From NCBI RefSeq assembly GCF_043641665.1, contig NC_092195.1:15591774-15655773 (forward strand): 64,000 nt of DNA, written 5' to 3'. Made by a program: the position numbers and the translations under genes. Positions 1 to 13,795 of this stretch are shown here, one piece after another (the stretch's first letter is position 1; the number at the start of each line of letters is the position of its first letter). Origin of the DNA: Enoplosus armatus (Eukaryota > Chordata > Actinopteri > Centrarchiformes > Enoplosidae). Below the pieces are notes generated by a model. It made no database searches and was not told the DNA's origin. It saw only the letters and a program-made list of their open reading frames with translations.

Positions 1-3000
1 ACCACACTGTCAACTCAGCACCTTATTACAGCCATATTGTAAAGTGTAATGTTGTTTTGTTGTGGTTAAATAACTATAAGCTGAAAAGGGCTTGGTGGTG
101 GCAGCCAGCCAGCCATACAGACTATCTAAGACTTGTGCTACCTCTTCAGGCAGACAAGTTGTCTTTCCTCGTATTGGTACAGTATTATATTGAAATTATC
201 ATTTTATTCTGTATTTTGCAAACAAAAGACGCGAAAGTATGTAATGTTTTAAAAAGATAAATTCTGTGCTGATTGTCACATTTCAGACCTGCTTGTGACT
301 CTTTGATTTTTAGCCTTCTGTCATGTGTTCAGCTGATCCATGTTTCCTGCATCCCTGTTTACTCTTTGTGGTATTTGATGCATTCATAGAGTCACACGTC
401 TATTGACAGTCTGGGAGGTTTAGCAAGGCCACAGTAAACAAACCCTCCTTGGAGGTAAATATCCACTCGGATTTCATGTCTCCTCAAATAACTTATAAAA
501 ACACCAGAGAATAAGATGACGACAGAAGAGGTGACTACAAGCTGTTTGACCATGGCATTACTGTAACAACTGAACCTCTGTTCTCAAAACAGCCTTTGTA
601 TGTAAACTATTAAACTCATCACCATGTTTTCTAATTAAGAATCTGCTTCCTACTAGTTCTCTACAGTTGTACTGTCCTTCATGAGGAAGTAGAAATCCTT
701 TTGAATGTCGGACATGACAAAGCTCCCTAACTCAAATTGCTTGTTGTTGGGTCATGTTGTTGTACAGTATGTCTGGGTTTCTTCTTGTTGGGATCAGTTA
801 CACATTTCATGTTTGTCTGTTTAAGAATGTGTAGACTCTCAGTGTTGGGAAATAAGTGACCTGCTAGTTGTTGTTGCTGCAAATCATTGACCAGAAAATT
901 TGTTAAAGCTGCTTGAGGCAACGGGGGAAAATAATTAGGTTTGATTTTAAAACACAAGCTAGTTAATATAGCTAATGTATAAAGCAAGAGAACCACCAGT
1001 AGGTTTAATTTTGAAAAGTTGTGTATATCATCATCACAACACAATATTCCATCGATAAAATGTTGATATTAGGTTGGATTAGTAAGAATTAAAAGTACAT
1101 ATCTTATGTTAGCCATCTGGTGTGCATTTACATTATTTAAATTGGTGGACGTCAATTTAATTATTGAAGACACATCTATGTTCAACAACTCTCTCCATTA
1201 GAGCTGAAACAATTGATTAGTTGATCAACAGAAGATGAATTAGTATTTGGTGAGCGATTAGTTTAAATGAACCAAATATTTGCTGGTTCCAGCTTCTCAA
1301 ATGTGAGGAATTGATGCTTTTCTCTGTCATATATGCAAGTAAAATTAACATGTTTGGGTTTTGGACTTTTGATCGGACAAAACAAGCAATTTGAAGACGC
1401 CATTATAACTTTTTTTGGACATTTTATTGGCTAAAGGATGAATATTTGTTTTTACTGATTTCAATAATGAACGTAAATGTTAGTTGCACCCCTACTCTCC
1501 ATGTTCTTTTTGAATATTTATAACAATAAGAAATCCTTTCTGCTGCTGTCATGTCTATTGACATTTTTAACCTTTAAAACCTGGTATACAGGAGTCACAT
1601 AACAATCAACAATCAAATCAATCACACTCAAATATGCCCCTTCCCCTCATATTTTGCACTTTTCTTTGTTTCTTTCTTTTCCTTTGGGATAGTCCTGTAT
1701 ATACTGCAGCTTACCCATTAACTTTGTTGCCATCTCTTTTCACAGTAAAGAAGGGTGAGGTTTGTACAATAAACATCCTTTCAGTCAAGTGAAGATTTCT
1801 TTGTTAAATATCTTAATGTCTTGCCCCAAATGATGATTAATGTTTTGATTCATTGTGTTACCCAACTTGGGCAAAGAAAAGTAAAATTAGTTCTCTCATT
1901 TGTGTCACTCCTCTTCAGCCAAGGTCAAATGATGACCCTCACACCCATCATCTCCAGGCTATAAAAATGTCTTGCAGCTCGCCTGTTTGGGGTTCAAGGT
2001 TTAAAGGTTTAAAGCTTTCCGTCAGCTTTTTACGAGTGCATAAAAACTGAAAAATCCTTTATATGCGTCACACAGAGTCACAGTGAGCCATTTTTCATGT
2101 TGCCATTTACTCTAAACACGCAGCAATATCCTAGCAGAGCTGAAATCTGATACTCGTGGCATTACAAGAGGCTGACGAACAGGTTCCTTTGTTGAGAAAA
2201 TTTTATATTGCTGCCTGAATCATTCATCTGACTATTCCACAAATGAAGGTTTAGGAAACAGCTGATGAGCACAGAGGCATTGACGTTTGGTCTGTCAAAT
2301 TCATGTTCCTTTGTGTGGCATTGACACTCACACACTTGTTATTTACATATGATCCATATCAGATATTACTGTATCATAGAGAGCCCCTTTCATCTAAGAT
2401 GTGGGAATGTAGACTTTATTCTCACATTTCTCTCCCTCCTTTGAAGGATTGTACTGTTCCACTGCTCCATGGAAAGTCTTTATATTTTCTTAGCCTCTGT
2501 GAATGTGTGTGTTTAGTTTCTGTGTATTTTGTTTGTCTTAGAGTCATATTAATAGATACAAACACTTTGCATCCTACTCAGAAGTCCTGACATAGCAGCC
2601 TGCAGGCAGTGTTGATTCACAGTCTCCATTCACCCCTATTCAAATTACAGCCAGTGGGGATAATCTTGTTCTAGCTGCTATGAAAAACTGATAATGATGA
2701 GCTGCCTGGCAAAATGTCCATTGCTGAGGACCAGTGAAATCAACACAGCATGTTAGTATTTACATGTATAAAATCACCTGCACGCTTTACATCATGTCGT
2801 ACTGAGGATCCATTAGACAGTTCAGGCTCTTCGTCACAACCTTCCGCCACTATTTGTTAGTAAGTAAGTAAATTAGTGTTGGAGCACAAAATGTTAGTTT
2901 GTATTTATGTGTGGTATTTTCAACCTGACACCTGCCAAAAGGTGTCTATTCCTCTTATGATCAAGTACTCCAAGCAGTCAGTGGTGTTTTTCCTGCCTGA

Positions 3001-3734
3001 CAGGATAATCCATCTGACTCTGACTCTCATGACAGGAATGTTTTCATTTGGGATCTCCTCAAATAAGTTTTCAGTTTGTCAATTTTAGCCTTTCAAAATG
3101 ATTAAACATCTGTGACTCTCCCTCCTCCGTAAGCCAACCTTTTAAATTTCAAATCTTATTCAAATAACCCCAAGCTGCTTGTGTCAATGCCGTCCCTCTG
3201 CTCAAATCCTTTTCTTTCTACTCTGTCCACTGTACATTGAAGTAACTATGGAAAGCAGCTTGTTGTGTGATTATATAAACGACACCTACTGGATTTCATT
3301 GTTTGTTCTTGCAGGTTGTCTTTCACTCTGTTCCAGGAAACAACAACAAGACGTTTCTTTCCTGTTATACAGTCACTTCTGTTATAGTGTTATTGCACCT
3401 GTGAGCAACTAACCCATAACCCATAAAAAAGGATTCCTTTTCCTCTTTCACTTGCACCATCATTCATTAACTCTAAGAAAAGGACACATGGAGACTCGTG
3501 CATGAAACACCCATGAACAAAATAAGCAGTTCCCCCAAAGAGTTTTTTATGCACACCACCTTTCCCATATTTCCTGTACAGTACACACAGATTTAATCAG
3601 CGGTACATTTCCTTGAGGTGGTGTAAGTGCCATTACAAAAGCGAGTGATAAGCCAATGTGTCCTTGACAATGTGTCTGAAACCACACAAGGAAGTTGGTG
3701 ATTAATGTTGCATGATGAACTTTTCTTTTCCCAG
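1..3734. other. Non-coding stretch upstream of the first visible slc44a4 exon
   Basis: No exon with credible coding content was recognised on either strand; the open frames are short and low in complexity. The region is either intron 1 of slc44a4 or the spacer before it. The missing first coding exon should end one base into a codon, after roughly ten residues, and I searched for an ATG followed by such a donor without finding one. TATA-like strings occur near 492 and 1957, but nothing links them to a transcript. One degenerate MITE lies at 1199-1494. Confidence 0.5.
1199..1494. repeat. Degenerate MITE, GCTGCAAC-ended family, copy 1
   Basis: The left end GAGCTGAAACAATTGATTAG and the right end, whose complement reads AGGGGTGCAACTAAC, are imperfect inverted repeats. 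The interior has the family phrases about a gaaccagc/agcttctcaaatgtgagg block and a ttggactttt block. Related copies occur near 13.6, 18.4, 18.5, 20.8, 23.2 and 48.2 kb. It has no coding capacity. Confidence 0.6.
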
Positions 3735-5838
3735 GAGACCCTGCTCAGTTCGACCCAACATTCAAAGGACCCATAAAGAAAAGGTGAATCTGTCTCATTG
3801 ACTGAGAGATGTTTGCTGAGTTTCTGTTGACTGATGGAATCACATTTGTCAGCCCCAAGGCAAATTTCAATGCAAAACTCAGCCTGCTCACTTAAACCTG
3901 TTGCTTCCTCTCTTTTTCTTCGTCAGAGGGTGCACTGATATAATCTGCTGTATCCTGTTTATGGCAGTCATCCTTGGCTACATAGCAGTTGGGATTTTAG
4001 GTGAGAGTAACCTGACAACACCAACACAGGCCTTTTGAATCCACGGCATACTCACTGATATCATCAGTCATTGTTTCGCACCATCTCCTCTCTGGGTCCC
4101 TCTTGTCCACTCTGTTTGTTCCACTGAATATCTCTGTGACTCGTTTTGATGTTTTTTTTTGTTACCACTCTTGTATCTATCTGTTCAATATGAAGCTTTT
4201 GTGCTAGCTTAGTACAGAAACTGGGAACAGGGGCAGACAGCTGCAGTCTGCCTCTCTCTTAAGGTAACAAAATCCAGCAATCCGCACCTCTAAAGCTCAC
4301 TATTTAACACATTATATCTTGTTTGATTAATGCATACAAAAACTGAAGTGTAAACACGACAATTTGTGGTTTTAATGGGGGTTATGTGCCATACTATTTC
4401 TTGGGCTGGGACTTCCTGGACGACAACAAGACTGAGATATGACGTGTTAATCAGTGAGCTTTAGTGATGCCGGTAGTTGGATTTTTGTTACCTTTGGACA
4501 AAGGCAGGCTAGCTGTTCCCCCTGTTTCTAGTCTTTATTGTTAAGCTAAGCTAATCGGCTGCTGGTTCCAGCTTCCTATTTCACGGACAGATATGAGAGC
4601 GGTATTAATCTTCTTCTGTAATTTCCCCCAAATTTAAAACTTTTCCTTTAATGTAACAGCTCACCTTTATCTCCTCTCTTTCTCTGTATTCATCTGTTGC
4701 AATTCTTAATCCATATACTAATTCATTTTGCATTATTGTTATTATTATTATTGTGTTAAAGTACAAACAGCTCATGTGATGTAGATGTTTCCAGTCAGTG
4801 ACTCTTTATTGCTGTGTGATCAAACTCATTCCAACACTCAGGTCCTCTCTCTTATCTAGAGTCAACAAAGCAACCTGATAGGTAATACAGTCACCTCATG
4901 TGTGTCAGCAGCTGAGTGTGTCCCAAATGGTCAGCTATTTCCTTCATTGGGGGCAGTTCAAAAGCGTTGTTTGGCCAAGGATTGTTGTATATTGTTGTCA
5001 CATTATCAAAATATTCTCCTAAATACATTGTACATGAGAAACAGTGGTAATAGTCAAAATAGTCAAGGAATTTACCGCCTCTAGCCTGTGTGTACAATGC
5101 GTTAGTAGTACAATACATTACATTACAATCATGTCAGCAACAACTAACAATAACTGCATTCAAACCAAACGCCACAGGAACATGAGAGGCTTGAAAGTGG
5201 CTCCTGTCAGACTGTTGTGCCCTCTTGTGGTGTACACCAAAGATTACACCAAATTCTGTGACCTGTATAGGACATTTTAGCTTAACTGCCACTGCAAATG
5301 TTTTTATCATAGTTAATAACCATACTTTATTTAAACAGGTGTTAACAAAACGCGAAATTTGGGACCCTATTTGAATATTAGACTGTTTAAAATCTTTGGT
5401 TAACATGTTGATAAAGTATGATAAAATTATTTCCAGTGGTAACACAGCTAAAATGTACTAATCAGCTCACAGAATCTGATGGTGGTAACACCTGAATCAC
5501 ACCCATATCTCCCGCCTCAATCACTAAATCAGCAGAGTGTCTTTTTCACATCACACCCAAACACAATAAAAGTGCAGTTTTTGTAGAAGTTGAAACATGC
5601 TCTCATGCATTAGTCAGTGCCAATTATAAATGGACATAATGGAGCGTCACTAACTGCCATTATCCTTTTCTTCTTATCTCTGTTTTGTGTTTTGTGTTTT
5701 TCTTTTCTGTCAGCTTGGCTCTACGGAGATCCTCGACATGTTCTTTATTCAAGAAACTCAACTGGATGGTTCTGTGGCATTGGACCAAATGAGTAATTTA
5801 ATCTCTCTCTCGTCTTTTCATGTTATTATTATTATTAT

Positions 5839-5875
<37 letters not shown>

Positions 5876-8800
5876 TATAGCATCTGACTGATACAAAATC
5901 AAAGTAACTCTTGCTTTCTGTCTTCCCTCTCTCAGAGGCCGACCCAACGTCTTCTACTTTGACATTCTCAAATGTGCCACATCCGTTAACATAATGGCAA
6001 CTGCTCTTAATGGTTTTCAGTGTCCAACCACACAGGTAGAGAAGGCTGCTCCTAGTGATACTGCACTATTTACTGTACTTTCCCAGTGTCCCAAAAATAA
6101 TCCTCTCTTTTCACCACCTATAGGTGTGTGTGGAAAAATGTCCCACTCAGTTCGGGGCTGTGCAAATACAGTCGTATTTTCCAAACGTAAAGCCAGCAAG
6201 CGTTTTCAATCAAAGTTTCTGTGTGCCTTCCATAGACCTGGCAAATACTGAGCTGGTATGTCCCATTTTGTTGCCATGTATAAACTTTTTGTGTCTCCCT
6301 TTTTTTGTCCCCTTGCGACATTTGGATATCTTTCCATCTTCACATGGTTTTAATCTGCAAAAGTCCATTCATGATCTACTTTTTTTCAGACTGTTAAAGA
6401 AATTGTGGACAAGGAGCTGTGTCCTTTCTTCTACATGCCCTCGATCTCTGGTGAGTAGAAACACTCCCATTTTCTATATTGTACTCATATTAATTTTGGT
6501 CTGACGCTACATGACACTGTACTGAAAGCTGATGAGTTTCATGCAGCTGCTTGTTTAATATTGGTGTGGACTTAACTGCCACTGAACAGGAACTACACTG
6601 CTACCTTTTGTTTATTTCTAGGTATATTCAATGGATGATGGCTTGTGATGCAAAGTAAATTCTCGTCATAAATTATAATTGAATCCATTTCAAGCTGATT
6701 TGATGTGATTATGTGATTTCTCTACTGATAGTGCTGGGGAGATGTTTGCCCGACATCGGAGCCCTGGGGAGGATCCCTTCATACTTTGCTGATATTCCAG
6801 GCTTACCCTCCTCAGTCAATGACACAGTCAGCATAATCAAGAATGGCACTGGGTAAGACACAGTGGATTCCTGACTCATCATGTGTTGAGTAAAAACAAA
6901 ATGACTCTGCTCTTCAGATAACTGCACATATGAAGACACACCGACACTTCAATAACCCTGTTTCTTTCTCCTCCTCATCACCAGCACAGGGTCGGTGGCC
7001 TCGTGAGTTCTTGTGTCGACCCGCAGTGTAGCAGCTTGTTGTAGTTGCTCTTGTTGCTGTTAACGCTCTCTTGGGGCTTGCAGAGTTGGAGCATACATGT
7101 GTAGTTTTCAAAACCCTATTATCTCCGTCTTTTTAGCCCGTCTTGCTTTATTTCTGTCTTATCAGAGGTGTATTACATTACTTTTAGTAACGTCCAACGG
7201 GCTTTCCATAAATGTATTGAGGCTGTTCTCTTTGTTTGTTTGTTTTATAAACATATGTGTTAGTTTTTCCTTGTTTCTTCACTGTATTTGTTTTACCCGA
7301 CCCGTTTGCTTCTCACTGTTTACTGTTTGAAAGGAGAGCTGTCACCAACACAGCTTGTCCTTTCTTTTGTCTTCATTAGGGACATTGTGAACGGCTTCAA
7401 TGCCCGAGAGATCGGCGTCCGAATCTTTGAGGATTTTGCGTCGTCATGGCCGTGGATCCTCCTGTGAGTTCCCTTGAAGAACACACACACTGCCACCTAT
7501 TGGCAGATATACAGATAGAAATTACTCTTGAGAGTAAATTGAGAATATAATCACATCTCAGTTGTTTGATGTCTGAACTCTTTGCTATATCAAATAAACA
7601 TAGATGAATTATTCAGAATCTGTATGAGAACATATGTCTACTTGAACATTTTATATATCTCATGTCTTACAATGTCTTAATACTTTATGCTTCCTTTTTG
7701 ATGTCTTATAAACCTCTTTATCCTTTTGTGAAACTTTCATCTCTTCATAAACTGTTTCACCCCCCTCCTGCCCACCTCTCTCCCCTCTCAGTGGTCTGCT
7801 AATAGCCATGGTGGTCAGTATGCTGTTCCTGTTGCTGTTGAGGTTCACTGCTCCAGTCATGGTGTGGGTGCTCATCATAGGAGTCCTGGGTGCAGGGGCA
7901 TATGGTAAACTCTCATCTTGAGTTGTTTTTAAGGCAAACATTGTTTTCCATTTGTAGAATCTAAACAGAGTTGCAGAATATATGTGCTCTTTCTTCCATT
8001 CCTCTCTGTTTGGAAATTCAGGTGCGCATGTGGAACAAAAAGGCTGCAGGTGCAATTATTAAACTGGATAAATAAGTTTCCTCATTAGAAGTTAGGTTTT
8101 GAATGCAACTCTCATGCCACCACAATTTAATTCTGTACCTGTGCTGTAAGAAAACAGGTACAGAATTAAGCAGATTCAGATCTGTTTCCTCTTAAATGAG
8201 AAAGTGTTAAAAGTTATAGTTTTGTGTATTATTTCTGAACACGAACAAAGTCAACAGGTGCCGTTTATTTGCTATGACAAGATTATGTGTTCCTGGTAGC
8301 CTGTGAGCTGTTGGAGTGTGTCTCTTGCAGGTATATGGCACTGCTACTGGGAGTATGATAACTACAAGCAAGCCTCTGCCACCATCTCTGACATTGGTTT
8401 CACCACCAACTTCAACGTTTACCTGCAAGTCCAAGAGACCTGGCTGGCTTTCTGTGAGTCTGATTAAAATGCTTACTGTCTTATTTGACTTGACCATGCA
8501 CTATTTCACCCTCATCAAATATTTCTCACAGTGCAGGGATACATTTTTATCTTTTAACTTTGCCCGGTGGCTTATTAGCATTTTGCAGAGATACTTGTGT
8601 GCACATCAAAAACTTAATTAGGTCAGATAAAGTCAGACTGTATTTGCAATGTTTCAACCAAGCAGCTTTAACTCAGGGCAAATACCTGCACAGAGGAAAT
8701 GAGTGTTATAAAATGTGTTAATAGATCCATTTGCAAAATAAATGCCATAAAACCATTGTTGGTATACACACGTCATGTTTACAACACCTCTTGATTCATG

Positions 8801-11800
8801 ACATTGTAAAATTATTCTGATAAAAGATGACCCAGATTTAAAGGGTTGTGGCTTGTAGCTTGCAGCTGTTTATGTAGCTCATATTGGATATTTCTCTGTT
8901 TGAGTTCAGGTAGCAGCATTTTCCTTCTTTTTAAAACTTGCACAGACAAATGATGAACAAAAATACACAGAGAGAAAAAGTAAATGAAGTAGAATACAGA
9001 TGCTGTATCTAGAAGATTCCCATAGTAAAGCATAATAAGTGAGTATAGTAGTTATTGGTGTATGCAGTAGTGTGCGTTTGTCGGTTTACATGGGAAGAGC
9101 GCATGTGCGAGAGTGCATTGACCCAGGGGTGTGTGTGTGTGTGTGTGTGAGAGAATATATGGTGTGTAGTGGTTATATATGACAGAGGGGGATGCATTAA
9201 GAGCCTCCAGAGGCTTTTTCCCTTCTTGTCACACTTGTCTCCTCCTCTCCTCCCCTCTCAGTAATAATCATATCTGTGGCGGAGGCGATTATTCTCCTGA
9301 CCATCATCTTCTTGCGGACCAGAATCCTCATCGCCATCGCCCTGATCCAGGAGTCCAGCAAGTGAGTCATGATCATGATGTCATGGGGAGTGACACTGTC
9401 CACGGGTCTTATTACGTATCTAATCTTAAAGGGAACATTTATTAGAATCCTGTATAAGAACTAATAATAATAATTTTGAGGGCGTTTTTTATGAAACCCA
9501 ATTTGAGTGCAATCAGAGTGCCTGCAAATTGGTTTGTATCTTACTGTGAAGAGGCCATATGGCCTCATAATGTGTTTGTTGATATTCCACAGGGCAATCA
9601 GTCACATGATGTCCTCTCTGCTGTACCCTCTGATCACCTTTGTCCTCCTGCTGGTCTGTGTTGCTTATTGGGGTGCCACTGCTTTGTATCCTTTTATTTT
9701 AAGTATGCGTGTGTGTATATGTTTGTATGCAGGCCGTTAATAGCACTGTGTAAAATATCCAGGTACAGACACTGTGTCTCTTCTCTACAACCACTTCTAC
9801 AGTCTAGAGTATCAGATCTTCTCTTAAACTGATGCATGCAGATATTTGGCCACTTCAGGAAACCCAATCTACAGAGTGGTGGCTCTCAACTCCACTATGA
9901 GCGACTGTAAGAGTATCAGTGGCTCTGTGGACTGTGACCCTCAGGTGAGTGGGCAGAATGTGATAAAAATTGTGACCTACAGTGAAAACCTTCTCACATT
10001 TTTCCATTTGATTGAATTAGCCATGAGAAGGAATTTGGCTGTCAGCTGTTAAATCACCAGGACACAACTGTAATTTAGTAATATGAAAATATTTCCCCTG
10101 TAAAACTGAATTAACCATCTCGGAAAGGCAAATACAACATGTTCAATCACCAAAGACAATGGCTGATATGATGAGTGGGATAAAAAGTCCTACTGTTGAC
10201 ACTCTTCACCCCCCCTCTTCCTTTTCACTGTCTTGTTCTCCGTCCTCTCATTCATTCTTCCGTCTCCTCCTCTCAGAACTTCACCTCATCAGATTACCCA
10301 GGCTGCCCCTCAGCCAGCTGCATCTTTATCAAATACAACGACGAGGGTCTCTTCCAGAGGAACCTCTTCAACCTGCAGATCTACAACGTGGTGGCTTTTC
10401 TCTGGTGTGTCAACTTCGTCATCGCCTTGGGGCAGTGTACCCTGGCGGGGGCCTTTGCCTCCTACTACTGGGCCTTCACCAAACCAGACGATATCCCCAT
10501 GTTCCCCCTGTGTGCTAGCTTTATACGCTCACTCAGGTAGGTTAATAAGCTGCTGTCGCATCATTTAAATTCCTGCAACAATAAATGATCCATCCCTGTC
10601 AAAAGTGTCCAAGATACAGAATGCCTGCAGTCCCTCAGGATAAACCGTAAATCACAGGACATACTGGCTGAATGCAGTTCCCTCTCTGGCTCCTAGAGGG
10701 CACATTAGACCTACACGTAACAGTTTAAAGCAGATTTCAGCTTCTAAACAATACAAACTGTAGCTGCTAAGGTGTTTTACCAGCCACATTGACTCTGGTA
10801 GACATTTTTCATTTGACTTGTACAATGATAACGCTTTGGGATTCACTTGCTACTGTTGAATAGATTTAGATAGTTGGACACACAAATAACCAGTGAGACA
10901 TTATCATTTTTTTTACATTTCAGGTACCATGTGGGCTCGTTGGCATTTGGTGCTTTGATCCTGACCCTGGTGCAGATAGTGAGGATCATTCTGGAGTACA
11001 TTGACCACAAAACAAGAGGTAAGGTTGACGTACCCTCATTACACTGTCTGCATTACCATAAAGGATACTGAACCTTTTTTATCTGCTTGGTTTTATTTTT
11101 GAGCTTTAGTGTAAACCGGACATCAGAAGTCTTCATTCAGTGAAAGCTTTTGTCTTAAAGGTATAATATATGAATACCAGGAAGGATGAAGTGTTACTTT
11201 ATGGGTCTCAGTGTCTCAGTGGGTAAATGAATACTAAAGCTGTACCGGCTGTGTACATGTGGACACATGTCTTCAGAAAAGAGACAGTGTTAGAAGTTTA
11301 ATGGTGTCAAATAAACAATACACTCACTATACTTTTTGTCCTCAGATGCGCAGAATTCATGTGCTCGTTTCATATTGTGCTGCATGAAGTGCTGCCTCTG
11401 GTGTCTGGAGAAGTTCATCAAGTTCCTCAACAGGAACGCTTACATTATGGTGAGCACAGCATATTATTGTTCCTAAGTTTGTACTATTGTTGTTGTAGTA
11501 ATAATAAACGTTTGTGTAGCTCTCATTGTAAATTGGATAAAGTGCTACCAAAAGGAGAAAAACATGCTTTGATTGAAGTGATTTTAATATAATACATAGG
11601 ATATTATTTTATTACGCTGACCATCTCATTTTTTCTTTTAAAAAAAAAAGTTGATTTTGCTTTCTCGACAGATTGCCATTTATGGGAAAAACTTCTGCGT
11701 CTCAGCCAAAAATGCTTTCAAGCTGCTCATGAGAAATGTAATCAGGTTTGTGCTGAAGTCATGTTTCTTATTCTAAAGGGGTTTTAGTCCGTGTTTTCAA

Positions 11801-12915
11801 TGCTGGCTGGCAACATGTTGTCTGGCCTGCCCATAACATGAATATATTTGCATGTGTTTGAGAGACTCAGTGAGTAGTGTCAAGTTTCTCTGACTCTGAC
11901 TGTGTGTCTCCCTCAGAGTCGTGGTGCTCGATAAAGTGACAGACCTGCTGTTGTTCTTTGGGAAGCTCCTGGTGGTCGCAGGAGTAGGTGAGGGTGACAC
12001 CATGCATCAGGAAAATGCAGAAAAATGTGTCAAAGCAGTGTTTTAGGTTTCAGGACATGTTAACTGTATATGCTGTAACTATACAGTATATGATATTCAG
12101 TATCTTTAAACCTGCATTAACTGATTTTTTTGGCTGCCTGTGTACACATCAATTCACATGAAAGCATCAGTAGACGCTGAGATCTCAATCTTTTTCCAGG
12201 CGTATTGTCCTTCTTTTTCTTCTCTGGACGAATATTACTGCCAGGCAACACCTTCCGCTCTGAAACCCTCAACTACTACTGGATGCCAATTATTGTAAGT
12301 AAGAAAATGTAAAAACTGATCTGTCTCTGTTTTTGATAGTAGTCTTTCAGGTACATCAGACTAGTTGAAGTTTATTCTAAATCTTGTTTTGCCTCGTTTC
12401 TTCTGTGTTTCTGTAGACGGTGGTGTTTGGTAGCTACCTCATAGCTCATGGATTCTTCAGTGTGTACAACATGTGTGTTGACACACTCTTCCTCTGCTTC
12501 TGTGAGTAGATGTTTACAGTTTACTGAGTGTTTATAAAAGCCGGGACATTGACACAGGAATACTGAGTAAAATAATAACTACATATTCTCCCCATATGAG
12601 CAAAAAGCACCTGTTTGCATGGATGCTGCCAACACAGGAGATCTGTATTTTTGTGGGGAAGATTTGTGGAACATGCAAATATACTGAAATAGTTAACGGC
12701 ATTTTATCTATTTTATTTTGAATTGAATAATACTACAATACACGCAGAAACAAGCACACATGGTCTGTTTCATCACATCACTTTTCACTCTCACAGTGGA
12801 GGACTTGGAGCGTAATGATGGATCTCTACAGAAGCCGTACTTTATGTCCAAAAACCTCATGAAGATCCTCAACAAATCCAACAAAGCACCAAAAAAGGGT
12901 AAAGGGAAGGACTGA
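3735..12915 (+). CDS. slc44a4: Choline transporter-like protein 4 (SLC44A4), 5' partial
   Basis: Multi-pass plasma-membrane solute carrier of the choline transporter-like family; the mammalian orthologue carries thiamine pyrophosphate in gut epithelium and supports choline uptake. Coding exons: 3735-3783, 3927-4000, 5714-5792, 5936-6035, 6124-6255, 6390-6450, 6732-6852, 7380-7463, 7792-7904, 8331-8453, 9262-9361, 9593-9685, 9842-9944, 10277-10536, 10924-11018, 11346-11449, 11672-11745, 11917-11987, 12200-12294, 12417-12501, 12797-12915. They join in phase to 710 residues, so about ten N-terminal residues are missing. Recognisable blocks are [19 protein letters not shown] before TM1, [70 protein letters not shown] and [11 protein letters not shown]. 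The loop after TM1 holds N-glycosylation sequons (NST, NQS, NDT, NGT). ATSG after the ALY helix and the NDT segment favour SLC44A4 over SLC44A2. The donor at 9686 (GTATCC) is weak. Exact paralogue is fairly sure; family is certain. Confidence 0.9.
4200..4640. repeat. Fold-back type repeat (GCTTAGCTTAGC family), copy 1
   Basis: The stretch begins about GCTAGCTTAGTACAGAAACTGGGAACAG in pieces and ends with a segment whose reverse complement reads GCTTAGC, then AAAGACTAGAAACAGG, then AGCTAGCCTG. The two ends are thus imperfect inverted repeats. The centre shares ACAAAAACTGAAGTG with a second copy at about 40.41-40.72 kb. It lies in an slc44a4 intron and has no open frame. Confidence 0.55.
5823..5878. 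repeat. (ATT)n/(TA)n microsatellite
   Basis: A TTA run passes into a long TA run and back to TTA/TAT, within the slc44a4 intron between the exons ending at 5792 and starting at 5936. It is likely length-variable. Confidence 0.9.
9129..9149. repeat. (GT)n microsatellite
   Basis: Short uninterrupted GT run within an slc44a4 intron. Confidence 0.85.
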
Positions 12916-13529
12916 AGATCATTTTACCTCTTGAGTTCATGAAACCACACAAACACTGTCACAGACTTTCAGGATCTGTTTATTTACATCTTTTTAAACT
13001 TTTAACACTCCATCTTCTCCCAAATACGTTTACTAAAACTAATTTGCTGATTTTGCACTTTTTAATATATTTTTTTTATTGTGTGTGTGAATGTAGTAAT
13101 GTAGTATTAATGACAGTACATGTGAAAGGACACGCATGAATGCAGGTAATGTGACATTCAGGGTATCCTACATTGTTTCTACTTTTTGTTAATTTGTTAA
13201 TATATATTTTTTAATTTGGCTCAAAATATTTATTCTATTAAACAATATTTGTTTCTGGTCATAAGTTAACGCTAGACAATATTTCTGCTGCGGACATTTC
13301 AAACTGATTTATCATCCGTCACTTAATCCAGTTAAATTTCTTTTAGTTCCACTAAGATTTAGGCTTTTTCTATTTGCTGAACATCTTTTATAGAGTTCCT
13401 TCCTAAGATGTGATGGAAAAAACGCATCAAATTTTTAGATAGTATTTGTAAAAAAAAGAAGTTGTTTTATAAATATAAACATTTTTATGACCACAATGTT
13501 ATTGATTATATAGAAAATAATGTAATAAA
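12916..13529 (+). other. slc44a4: slc44a4 3' untranslated region, with polyadenylation signal at 13524-13529
   Basis: After the TGA the sequence is AT-rich with no conserved frame. The first clear AATAAA on the gene strand is at 13524-13529, about 600 bases after the stop, giving an ordinary 3' UTR length. The cleavage site is inferred to lie 10-30 bases further on. No transcript evidence is available. Confidence 0.55.
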
Positions 13530-13639
13530 GTTGTACATATGACTTTTCATGACCCATCGTGTTCCAGTCATCTCTTGTTAACTACTGTGTTTAGATGCCA
13601 TCAACCTACATTTGATAATGATGAACACTTTCACAAAGA

Positions 13640-13795
13640 TTCATCTTTTCGTCAATGAAATATCAGAAAACAGTATATATTCAGTTCACGGTCACATAAA
13701 ACAAAGGAAAAATGACAAACAATTAATGGATTATCCAAATAGTTGCCAATTAATTATCTGTTGATTGACTAATCTAGATTGATTAACCAAGTCCT
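13640..13795. repeat. Degenerate MITE, GCTGCAAC-ended family, partial copy 2
   Basis: Contains the family phrases ATCAGAAAACAGT, AATGGATTATCCAAATAGTTG and CTGTTGATTGACTAATC, which recur at 18.4 and 48.2 kb. Only part of the element is recognisable. Confidence 0.45.

Noticed and set aside
3735..12915. Assignment of the first gene to SLC44A2
   Set aside because: Several blocks fit both paralogues, but the ATSG.P.Y segment, [13 protein letters not shown] and the NDT/NAR.I loop fit SLC44A4 better.
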